NCBI GenBank assembly: GCA_018873245.2
Contig: JAEMBT020000002.1
Span: forward strand, 11,840,001 to 11,904,000
From: Archegozetes longisetosus
Taxonomy: Eukaryota > Arthropoda > Arachnida > Sarcoptiformes > Trhypochthoniidae
DNA: 64,000 nt
Direction of reading: 5' to 3'
The position numbers and the translations under genes were made by a program. Each line of letters begins with the position of its first letter. Position 1 is the stretch's first letter. Below, piece by piece: positions 44,588-55,247 of this stretch. The notes beneath the pieces were generated by a model, which did no database searches, had not been told where the DNA came from, and was given only the letters and a program-made list of their open reading frames with translations.

Positions 44588-45495
44588 TTATTGCGATAAT
44601 TTCAAGTTTAAGTTGCTGTCGTCGTCCGGAAGACCATTCGAAGACTCATTGCTGAAAAGCTCGACTGGGACCGTTAGCGGGGTCTTCTCTGGCATTAGCA
44701 TTGCTAACGGCTGTCGACGAGATTCCAAATGTCTTTCAAGTTCTTCGGAAGTCATGTGACCGTCGATTGTACTCGAGACTGATGAGGTTGACGAAGCTTT
44801 CGATGACTGCGAACATGTGGCTACTACTGGACAGGGCTCGATTTTAATTACTGGCGTTATTGTCGATTGTGCTATGGATATAGATGGAGACGTAGTATTA
44901 CTCGAAGTGCTGACCGTCGATGCAATTGTCGATGGTTTTGATGGCTTTCCAATTGATGTACTTTTAGATCGGTTTGAATTGGTTGGATTTGTTGACTTCT
45001 TTTTCTTAGAACTATTGCCACTCGTTTGCAATTCATTTGTTATGTTTTCAGTGGTTTTCTTCCTGTCAAGTTTTAAATAAAGTATTTTTTATTAAATAAA
45101 TAAATCATACGATGATTTGGACAATAGAATGTCAAACCTTTTAGAGTTATCACATTTTCTGGTGTCGAGATCGCTGTCACTCGAAAGCGTGTCTTCAGAA
45201 TCACTAGTCGAAGACTCGACGTTCTCGTATTGCAAGAGTCTGTCCAATAGGAAAGACTTGTCTCGACTGACTTGAAGCAGTTGTCGCTGAGCTTTATGTA
45301 ATTCTTCTGAATAGCTCTCGTTTTCCTAATTTTCAATTTAAAATTACGTTTTAATTAAAATCTGTTTTATAAGTGAAAGTAAAATCAAAATAGATTTCAT
45401 ACATATATTAATATCTTGAGTTTCCTCTTCAAATTTGAATATTTTTGTTTATAATCTATTTTGTTATTGGATCGAATTTCGTCAGAGATCGGCAT
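44588..45495 (-). CDS. INO80E: INO80E, subunit E of the INO80 chromatin remodelling complex
   Basis: Nuclear accessory subunit of the INO80 nucleosome remodeller. Exons: 45495-45403, 45325-45138, 45062-44588, giving 251 residues. The start [19 protein letters not shown] leads into [12 protein letters not shown], and exon 2 carries the signature [20 protein letters not shown] followed by [10 protein letters not shown], nearly identical to the vertebrate protein and expected to form a coiled coil. An acidic-serine stretch ([15 protein letters not shown]), a lysine-rich putative nuclear localisation segment and a Ser/Thr-rich linker follow. The last 60 residues contain a non-repetitive block ([20 protein letters not shown], then PEKTPLTVP and ELFSNES) that looks constrained but whose role I do not know. 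It is divergent from NAA25, with 355 bases between start codons. Confidence 0.92.
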
Positions 45496-45850
45496 TGGTT
45501 TCAAATATTTGAAATTTATTAGCAAATGAGTTAATTAATTATTTTTTACAATCATTAAAATCGATCAATTTTGAAGACGTTTTGAAGCAACGAAATAAAC
45601 AAAAACTAACATAAATGACGCCTAAATGTTTGACTGGTTTGAAAAGTGAATAAGATTGGAGACTATCGTAAATAGTTGCATGTTTTCTGTTGAGCTACAC
45701 TTTTATTCTCATTAAAGGATAGCATTTAAATGAAAAATAAAATAACTAATGCATATATTAGGGCTTAATAACTGAGTCTTTGTTGACAAGAAATAGGCAT
45801 TTGTTTTACTCAATTATTTAGTAAGATGATTAATTTGATTACCGCATGAA
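45496..45850. promoter_or_regulatory. Shared upstream region of INO80E and NAA25
   Basis: 355 bases separate the two divergent start codons, so both promoters must overlap or lie back to back here. No TATA box in a convincing position was identified. Confidence 0.45.
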
Positions 45851-48800
45851 ATGATGGCCAGAAACGTGGATATTTCTCACATCAATGAACGAAGACTTCG
45901 ACCAATTTATGGTGAGAATAGGACAAATTTCCTTATTGTTAGATTAATTGTTCAATTAGTTAGTCGTATAATTTGTGCTTTCAATAACGCATTGATAGAT
46001 TATGTTTTATAAAATACTTATTCTTTTGCATCAAATGTTTTCAGTTTTGATACATTTTTTGCCTTTAATTATCCTTTTTCACACCATTATTAAAATTTAG
46101 AATGCAAATATAACTTCAATAGATAGTTGCTTATATGATTAATTGCATAATAGTGCGTTTAAGTCATTGTATTGATGATTTGATCGATTGATCACTTATT
46201 AGATCTGATTTCGATGATGACTAACTTACAAACCAATACATTTTACGTGAAATAATATAAATATGACAAAATTTGAAGTTTAATTACATATTTGATTGAT
46301 TTGATTCAAATTGTGTTAAAGATTGTTTGGACAATGGAAACAACAAGAAGGCACTACAAGAAGCGGAAAAAGTGCTTAAGAAGCAAAAAGATTTATTATG
46401 TGCCAAAGTTTTGAAAGCGTTGGCGCTGTTGAGAATGGGTAGACAAGAAGAAAGTCTCTCTATTTTGAGCGAAGTACATAACGACTCACCAACTGATGAC
46501 TCAACACTCCAGGCAATGACTATTTGCTACCGAGAACTTCACAAAAGTAACTTTAAATTCAAATAAACTCATTCAATCCTAACTTATCTGTTTTTATCTC
46601 CTCAAAGTTGAACTCATAGCAGATGCCTATGAAATGGCCATCAAAAAAGATCCATCAAATGAAGAGCTGCACTCACATTTGTTTATGGCTTACGTAAGAA
46701 TGAGTGATTACAAGAAACAGCATTTGGCAGCTATGAGTCTCTATAAGCTGAAACCCAAAAATCCCTACTATTTTTGGGCAGTTATGAGTATTTTTATGCA
46801 GGTATATTATTCATATTATTTCAAGCAGTCGACAATCATTAGTCTCTAATTTTGATATATTCGTGATTGATAGGCGATGACTTCCAAAGATGAGAACATT
46901 GCTCAAAAAGTGACGCTACCATTAGCTGAGAAAATGTGTCAAAAGTTCTATGATGAGGGAAAAATTGAAGCTGAGGCTGAAGTCGAGCTCTATCTTATGA
47001 TTTTAGAAAAGCAGAAGAAGTATAAGGAAATGTTGAATATCATGGAAAGTCCGGTTGGGGAGAAGCTTAACGATCACCTGTATTTCCTGTCGAGAAGAAA
47101 AGCAGATCTTCTAAGACTAGAAGGAAGATACAAAGACGCTTTCGATGCCTATAAACTTTTGATTGAGAACAATATCGATCAACTTGAATATTATATAGAA
47201 CTCTTCAACATTTCTGGCATATTAGATGAGAATGGATTAAATATGAATAACGACTCAATAATTGATGCAAAGCATAGCTCATATCATCATATATCGTCAG
47301 TTATAACATTCATTGAAAAATGTATCGAAAGAGGAAATCAAAATTCGGTGAAAAGCTCTAGCATTAAGCCGTTTCAGCGCCAAAGGGGGCCTTATTTAGC
47401 AAAAATGGTTTTATTCGAACTTCTAAAGAAAAAACAACAAACTCAGGGAGACGTCGATCATCTTTTGAAACGTATCACCAACTCAATAACTGATCTTTTA
47501 TTTGAGTATTTTGTGAACTTTGGCTCCAAACAAGCCTGCATTTACGACATGACTTATATTTTAGATAAAGCTAATTTAAGTAAAGACGAGCTCGACACCG
47601 TAAGTCATTTTTACTTGAGCACTACTTTGCTTTATTACAATCGCAATTAATTCATTTTTTAGCTAATTCTACAAATGAAACAATTTGTAATGAATTTATC
47701 AGAAGTCAATACAGATATTAATGTAATGCAACAACAATTGTGTTATCATTATATTGCTCACTATACCGGACAACACGACCATCTGAGCAAAGAAGATCAA
47801 GTTGAATTGGTTAAGCGTTTATTAGAACAATATGAAAGTTATCACCAGAATATTGTGATTAAGTCTGATATAACTCTGACAGAACCACAACCAACAGATC
47901 CCTATATTATTTTGGTATCAAATGTTTTATTGGTAGCAAATAATGAATTAGAAGATAATACAGTCTTCCAATTGATAGTAATAATTGAATGGGCGCTAAG
48001 CAAAAGTCCATCTAATTTCTACCTGAAATTAATGTTAATAAAACTCTATAATTCAATCGGTGCCGTTAGTGCTAGTCATACACTATTGGATTCTCTTGAT
48101 ATAAAACACATACAACATGACTCACTCGGTTATATATTTTCAACGCCATTTATTGTTTGTGGTCACTTGGCTGCATCTTCGCAACTGTTGGGCACTTCAC
48201 TCAAGTTTTATTCGGCCAACTTTAAAGATGTATTTATTCATTTATTCGTTTATTTTAAAATTAGTTTTTAAGACAGTTTGACTAATTGATTGTTTCAAAC
48301 ATTCAGACTGTGGATTATCTGATATCATGTTACAAATACGGCTCTTTTACTAAAGTGGAAGAAATTATTAAACTGAGAGATCGACTTAACAACTCTTTGC
48401 AATATTGTTCGTCGGCTGTCGAGCGAATGGTTTTGGATTTAATTTTAGAAACAAAAAAGTATTGCTATTTAACTCTGTATTCATGTTCTTATTCTAAATT
48501 GATTTTTGATTAATTATCTTTTAGTCACAAGTCAACCGAAAACATTATAAACTACATGGAAATAGACTCAGAAAAGGATAAATTTGTTTGGGAAGATTTG
48601 TGTGACAATCGAGATTTCACTGTCATTCGTAGCAATCACAAGAAAACTGAAGACGTAATAAAAGAGAAACAATTACAAACCTTTAAAGATGAATTGCTTT
48701 GGTTGAAGATCAGAAATGTAATAATTCGCGCAATCGCTGCCTCTCATTATTCAGTTTCAGATAATACCTCGAAAAAAGAAGTTCTGAACAATAGTAACAC

Positions 48801-49699
48801 TAAAACGAATGCTAATACCGAAACTAATGGAACCGAAAAGCGCAATAATATCGAAATTTTGAGTGATCTTTCATCAAAATTTCGCGAGTACATCAATTCA
48901 GTGAACTGCTCAACACTTTCTCAAACAATAGTAAAAACATTAATATTTGAAGATACCGAAATTTTGACTCATTTTTGTAATGATTAATTCTGTTTTTTGT
49001 TAAATAGCTTCCACTGCAAGGCCCACATCCATCTAGAATTGTAGCTTTTAGTAAAAGAAGTCATTTTGAAGTTCTTTCAACATTATTTGAATTTATAATT
49101 TCTTTACATAATGAACCAAAAGAGAAACCTTTATCTGATATTAAATCTGGTGATCTTTTTGCCTCGATTATCAGTGAAGTAGAGCTTATTGCAAACAATA
49201 ATAAGAATCTTTTGTCATTGGTATCTACTTTTGAAGAGATAACAAATAGTATCGAAACACTGAGCATTGCTACCATTTTAATTGGAATAAGTCAGTCGAT
49301 AATGAAGCATAAGATGAACATTTCTAATAAGAAGAATAGAAGAAAAAAAGATAACACAGGAGCTAGTGATATAGTCAATGATTCTCCGGCGAAGATTTAC
49401 ATGTCATTAGTGGCTAAGTTTGAAGAATCAGCTCTTCGTATTGATAAAATTATCAAATCTATAGACTTTTCAGATCTAATTGATTCAAAAACTTTTTCTT
49501 TAGTTGATCTATCGGTAAGCTTACATGAAATTGCGTGAAGTATTGGAAACTTTAATCGTTTTTTCTCAATTTATAGGAAACTGACTCAATAGTGCTCGCG
49601 ATTAAAGAAAAAGTTGGCAAAAGCTATAATCAGTCAAAGAAAGAGTTATCAGAACTTTTACAAAATAAGATAGTATATTTACAATCGCTTAAGTTTTGA
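45851..49699 (+). CDS. NAA25: NAA25, auxiliary subunit of the NatB N-terminal acetyltransferase
   Basis: Ribosome-anchoring, TPR-rich partner of the catalytic subunit NAA20; NatB acetylates nascent proteins starting Met-Asp, Met-Glu, Met-Asn or Met-Gln. Exons: 45851-45911, 46322-46546, 46608-46801, 46874-47599, 47663-48229, 48307-48458, 48525-48930, 49008-49514, 49577-49699; phases close to 986 residues (human 972). Strong matches to the family: NERRLRPIYDCLDNGNNKKA at the start, HSHLFMAYVRMSDYKK, PKNPYYFW, IEAEAEVELYLMILE, SLDIKHIQHDSLGYIF, the KYGSF and RLNNSL segments, and WEDLCDNRDF. Two adjacent ATGs (45851 and 45854) could both start. The exon 7 donor is placed at 48931 by phase; the frame stays open past it, so that boundary is slightly less sure. 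AATAAA at 49802-49807 is a likely poly(A) signal. Confidence 0.95.
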
Positions 49700-49801
49700 A
49701 TTTCATCAATTTTTAATGAAGTAAACAAAATAATACAACGAAATTAAGAAATTTTGAATGCCTTAAACTTAATATTGAAAATGACTAATTTGCTTAAGAT
49801 T

Positions 49802-49807
49802 AATAAA
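49802..49807 (+). terminator. Poly(A) signal of NAA25
   Basis: AATAAA about 100 bases after the NAA25 stop codon and before METTL16. Confidence 0.5.
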
Positions 49808-50105
49808 GTCAATATATTTGTGTCTAATGTTAATATATTTGTTTGCGAATATTAAGCCTTTACTATTGGATTCATTAGAGATTTGTTCAACCAATTGAAA
49901 TATTAGACCTTTCGCACTTTTAGTGAAGAACTGGCATATTATGCAAGTATAGTTATAGCACAATTTTGTTGTTTGTGATCAATGCGAATGCGCACATCTC
50001 TAAGCAACTTTATTATGCGTTCACATTTATTTGAAACTTATTTTCAAAAACGATTTTCAAACATTTTCAGTACAAGTTTCAATTAGATTTAATTACGTTT
50101 AGAAA

Positions 50106-51811
50106 ATGTCATTAAATCGTTTTATGCATCCCAGAAATATATACCGAACTAAACCAAATTTTGCTGAAATGGCTAAAAATTACCCATCGTTTGGTGCTTA
50201 TGTTCGGTTAGATTTAAACGGAAAAGTGATCATTGATTACAATGATCCAAATGCTTTGAGACAATTGACCATAACTTTGCTTAAAAAAGATTTCGATCTT
50301 GATGTCGATATTCCTGTCAATCGATTGATACCAACAGTTCCTCAGCGACTCAATTATGTTCTTTGGGTCGAAGACTTAGTCGCAAAATTGACTCAGTTTC
50401 TAGGAACTGATGACAAAAACATAACTGGTTTAGATGTTGGAACTGGAAGTTGTGCTATATTTCCATTAATTGGTTCAACCATTCATAAGAATTGGCGTTT
50501 TGTGGCCACAGATGTCGACCCTTTCAATATAGAATGTGCTCAAAAGAATGTGAATAATAATAATTTAAACGATAGAGTAAGAAGTAAGTTTGAAAACAGT
50601 TTTCTCAATTCATTACAACTGATGATTTGAATATTCATGTAAATGTTTCTCTTTTTCTATCTCTAAATCTTGTAATAGTTATCGAGTGCAAAGATGAAAC
50701 TATTTTTCATACAATAGTGGACATGATGACTCCCGAAACCATTCACTTCTCAATGACAAATCCACCCTTTTTTAGTGACAACTTTAATGATTCTAATAGT
50801 AGTTGCGATGAAAGTCAAATGAAATCTGATTCTCATATCATTAGTTCAAGAGATGAATCGAAGTCAAAGCTAAGTTACAGTTCACGCAAAAAGTCGGCAG
50901 CGAATACATCGATAGCAACTGAAGCTATTGTTTCGGGTGGAGAGGTAGCATTTGTCACCAAAATGATTGACGAAAGTTTGCTCATTAGGGAGAGAATTAT
51001 GATTTATAGCGCAATGTTAGGCAAAAAAAGAAGTTTATTAGAACTCAAGAATATTATTGAACAACATGTAAAAAAGGGTTTGATCGCTAGCTTTGTTAGC
51101 ACTGAATTCTGCCAGGGAATCACTAAAAGATGGGGAATCGCCTGGACTTTCATTAGTGGACTCAATCTCAAAGATGTTCCCACTATTAAAAGTGTCAAGT
51201 CAAAACCACCGCTTGTTTATTATTTGCCGCCAAAAATGAAAGAAACCGAATATAATATGCAATCGGTTTCTGAAAGAATCAAATTCCTCCTCGTCAATGA
51301 TTTACAAATCGATACGTTTGAAGTGAGACAAAGTAAAAAATCGATTGAATTTCTGATAAAAGCCAACAAAAATTCATGGAGTAACCAAAGAAAGAGACGA
51401 AGGGAAGCAAAATTGAAACTAAAATGTGATTCAGCTAATGATGCGGAGATGAAATCGTCGGATACGAAGGAAACTCACGACAAAAGTTTTGATTCTACTG
51501 ATCAAACACTCGATAATTCATGTGATATGGAGGTGACTAACCATTTGAATTCATTCGGAACTGAATCATCAAATTTGAAGCGAAAAATGGAAGAAGATAT
51601 TGATAACAGCCAGATATCAACAGATTGTGAACTGAAAAAGACTAAAACTAGAGTCGAGTATTGCGCAAATCAATTATATTTATTGGACTGCAGTTTATTA
51701 ATCAAAAGAGATAAACAATCGATTCTTATTCAGATGCAAACACAACAATTGTCCCAAAGTCATGAGTCGACGTATCAATTGTTTCAATACTTCAAAAATA
51801 ATTTGATTTAA
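50106..51811 (+). CDS. METTL16: METTL16, U6 snRNA / MAT2A m6A RNA methyltransferase
   Basis: Class I SAM-dependent enzyme that methylates adenosine in U6 snRNA and in hairpins of S-adenosylmethionine synthetase mRNA. Exons 50106-50583 and 50679-51811 give 536 residues. The N-terminal module begins MSLNRFMHPRNIYR, typical of the family. GLDVGTGSCAIFPL is the SAM-binding motif, ATDVDPFNIECAQKN the acidic loop, and NPPF at residues 187-190 the catalytic motif. A Lys/Ser-rich insertion follows NPPFF, then the GGEVAFVTKMIDES and TKRWGIAWTF segments seen in METTL16. The C-terminal third has a low-complexity acidic linker and a second conserved part that would correspond to the vertebrate RNA-binding domain. 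Two AATAAA signals at 51867-51872 and 51875-51880 follow the stop. Confidence 0.95.
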
Positions 51812-51866
51812 TTGTTTTCTAATTCATATTTTTGCTCTTGATTAAAGTCATTGTGATATTCGTTCA

Positions 51867-51880
51867 AATAAATTAATAAA
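51867..51880 (+). terminator. Two poly(A) signals of METTL16
   Basis: Two AATAAA hexamers (51867-51872, 51875-51880), 56-64 bases after the stop codon. Confidence 0.6.
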
Positions 51881-52275
51881 AGGCTAATTTATTTAAAACT
51901 TTTTGTGTTCAATAATTTCGATTTTAATACCTTTGTCTAGGAGTTTAAAATAATTGAATTCGTGTTTGAGTTAATTGTTTGAATACTTTTGTGATAATGA
52001 TGTTTGAGATGTTATATAAGTGAAAAACTTCAACTTATATCAAGAGAACTGAAATGAGAGTTTAATCCTCTAATGTTAAACATTGAAAGCTCTAAGTTTT
52101 GACACATTCAGTCATTTGTTTATGTTATGACATCAGTATACATGCGATTGCTTATGACTCATAAGTCAACTTTTGTTTGAAACCACATTTTTTGATTTCA
52201 TGTTTTCAAATGTTTCAAATATTTGTTTGACAATAATATAACAGAGGATTAGTTCTGAATTAAACAATAATCAGA
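51881..52275. other. METTL16-MLH1 spacer
   Basis: About 395 AT-rich bases between the end of METTL16 and the MLH1 start, presumably holding the MLH1 promoter. No coding sequence or clear motif was seen. Confidence 0.4.
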
Positions 52276-54474
52276 ATGTCTTTAAACAAGACCACTTTAA
52301 AAGTAATTAAAAAATTGGATCAATTAGTTGTCAACAGAATATCTGCGGGAGAAGTCATTCACAGACCTGTTAATGTTGTCAAAGAACTTATTGAGAACAG
52401 GTTTGGAGCTGTTAATAAACTTTTTCATCAAAATAATTTTCAAAATAATTCCTTCTCGAATCAATAGTTTGGACGCAAAGTCGACAAAAATTCAAGTAGT
52501 GGTCAAAGATGGAGGAATGAAATCAATTCTAATCCAGGACAATGGATCGGGAATTCGAGTATTTACTGTTTTATTGTTTTATTAATGACTATTAGGTGTA
52601 ATTAATTAATTGTTTTGAATCTGGTTTTCCAAAAGAAAGAAGATTTAGAGATAGTGTGCGAACGATTCACAACTTCTAAGTTAGAAAAGTTTGAAGACTT
52701 GCTTAATATGAATACTTATGGGTTTCGCGGCGAAGCCTTGGCTTCAATAAGTCATGTCTCACACGTTACAATCACCACCAAAACTGAAGAGCAACTGTGT
52801 GGTTATAAAATGGAATTCATTGATGGAAAGCCGAAAACGGGTCCACTGCCAGTCGCCTCGAACAATGGAACCGCTATTTTGGTCGAGAACTTATTTTATA
52901 ATTTATTGTTGAGAAAAAAGGCATTAAACTCCTTCTCAAACGAGTACAATTTAATACTCGATGTTATCACTAAATACGCGATTCACAACTCAAATAAGGT
53001 TTCGTTTTCATTGAAAAAGTTCGGCGAAAGTAATAGTGATGTCAATACTATTATTGGGAGTCAAACAGTAGATAATATTCGAACACTCTATGGCTCAAAT
53101 ATTGCAAAAGACTTAATCCCATTGTCTTTATCTGATGAAAATAAGCTTAAGTTTTCGATGTCTGGCTTCACTTCAAACTCAAATCTATTTCTTAAAAACT
53201 TTAATTTTATTCTATTTATTAATAACCGACTCGTCGACTGTTCGTCACTCAAGAAAGCAATTGATATGATTTATAGCAATCATTTGATGAAAGGATTCCA
53301 CCCATTCGTCTACTTAGGTCTAAAAATAGATCCAAAAAACATAGATGTTAACGTTCATCCTACTAAAAGTGAAGTTCATTTTCTTCACGAAGAAGAAATT
53401 TGTCAAAAAATAATAGAATTAATTGAAAGCAAAATTTCAGATGGAGAGACTCGCAATTTAACAACACAAAAGGTCTTAACAAACATTCCATTTTCTCCAC
53501 AATGTAATTCCAATTCAGTGGTCGAACACACTTCAAATGTATCGAACAGTACTCCAAATACTACTCGTTCTAACAGTGAAATTGCTTTGAAGTTATCTGA
53601 AAGAACGCCTAATAGTTGGAAAGAGACGAACAAACAGAACACAACTCCTCGACCACACAAACAAATTCGAACCGATAGCAAAGATAGGAAGATGGATGAG
53701 TTTTTGTGCCGCCCGACTAAAAAAACTGAAACTAAGCGTAGGGAAATCAAACTTACGAGTGTTTTGGAGCTCAGAAGAAGTGTTCGTGAAAATAGTGATA
53801 GCAGTCTTCAAGACATGATTTGCAAATCAAGTTATGTCGGATGTGCTAATGAAACGTTCCTTTTGTTTCAACACCAAACTAAACTAATGCTTGTCAATAG
53901 TCAGAACTTGAATCGCGAGTTATTTTATCAGCTCTTCCTAATCGATTTCGCGAACTTCGATAAATTCAAACTTTCGAATCCATTATCGATTAGAGAATTG
54001 GCTAACTTGTATTTGGAATCCAGAAGACAAGCAGGAAGTCAACAAACAGATCAAATTGAAGAGACAGAAGTAGAGAAAATATTAACGGATAAGAGGGTTA
54101 TGTTAGACGACTACTTTTCAATAAATATCAACGATGAAAAACAATTGACAACTTTGCCCGTACTCCTCGATGGCTTTGTTCCCAATTTGTCATATTTGCC
54201 TCAATTTATTTATTGTTTGGCAAATGATGTGAACTGGAACAGTGAAAAACAATGTTTTTATAGTATTGGTCAAGTATTGTCTGAGTTCTATGCAAATCCT
54301 CCGAATAAGTTTGAGTCCGATGAAGACCACGAGAAGTGGGCTAAAACTGTAGATTTAATTATATATCCATCTTATAAAGCAATTCTTTGTCCATCAAAGA
54401 AATTGGCCAATAATATGACTTTTCACGTGACCGCAAACTTATCTGATTTATATAAAGTGTTTGAGAGATGTTGA
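52276..54474 (+). CDS. MLH1: MLH1, DNA mismatch repair MutL homologue
   Basis: GHKL-ATPase subunit of MutL-alpha, which acts after mismatch recognition by MutS homologues. Exons 52276-52400, 52468-52558 and 52636-54474 give 684 residues. The ATPase site is intact: the Glu in [20 protein letters not shown] and [24 protein letters not shown] sequence ([20 protein letters not shown]) ends the N-terminal half. The linker keeps [13 protein letters not shown], equivalent to the conserved linker motif of MLH1. The C-terminal PMS-binding half is recognisable ([31 protein letters not shown]) and ends [11 protein letters not shown], the invariant MLH1 terminus that completes the endonuclease site of its partner. 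It is about 70 residues shorter than human, mostly in the linker. AATAAA at 54623-54628 is a plausible poly(A) signal. Confidence 0.97.
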
Positions 54475-54622
54475 AACCTATCGCTGAATGAGTTGTGCCC
54501 TTCGACCGATAATGTAAGTTAAATTTAATATTCTTTTAGAAAGTTGATCAATGCTAGAATTTAGTGCTCTATAGAAAAGTGAATTGTAAATTTAATAATT
54601 AAATGACTAAGTTTGTACTACA

Positions 54623-54628
54623 AATAAA
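54623..54628 (+). terminator. Candidate poly(A) signal of MLH1
   Basis: AATAAA about 150 bases after the MLH1 stop codon. Confidence 0.45.
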
Positions 54629-55247
54629 AGATGAAAGATTTGCGTTTGTCCTAAAACAATTCAAAATATTATTTCTAACAAATTGATTGCTTAATGACAA
54701 GTAGGAAATTTTGGCAATTAAGTAAATTGCACTTTTGTCTATAACTATAATTCAAAATATAACAAAACCGGTGCATAGATTTCTATAATAAATGAATCGA
54801 TTAATTGTTAACCAAATCGCGACATCGCACGACTTGCACCTAATTCAAAGTAAAATTATATTCTAATATGGATAACAAAATCCTTGATTATCGTATTCCT
54901 ATAATTGCTAATGCATTATAATATATTTAGAGTACTTATAATTAAAACACAGCACTTAATTCAATCTTATCACTAATTTTTAAATGCTTGTAAATGCACT
55001 AATTATGCCCTTAAGTACAGAATTTCTAAAGTAATAGATGTCATGTTTGAAATATGAATACGTTGTCTATTATGCCTTCAAACAGTAGTCAATAGAAATC
55101 TGTACATAAAAGCTACAAAAATTCAACCTTTAATATGAAAATCATTCGCTAATTAACCTAGGATTATATTAAAAAAACTAATATAGTTCACACGTGATTC
55201 GTTGTATGGTTTTTGCAATTCAATAGTGAAATTAAACTTTTTATCGT
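54629..55247. other. Convergent spacer between MLH1 and CLU
   Basis: AT-rich sequence holding the 3' untranslated regions of both genes. No coding signal was seen. Confidence 0.4.

Noticed and set aside
53363..53811. Minus-strand frames opposite MLH1
   Set aside because: Antisense shadows of the MLH1 linker exon with no family match.
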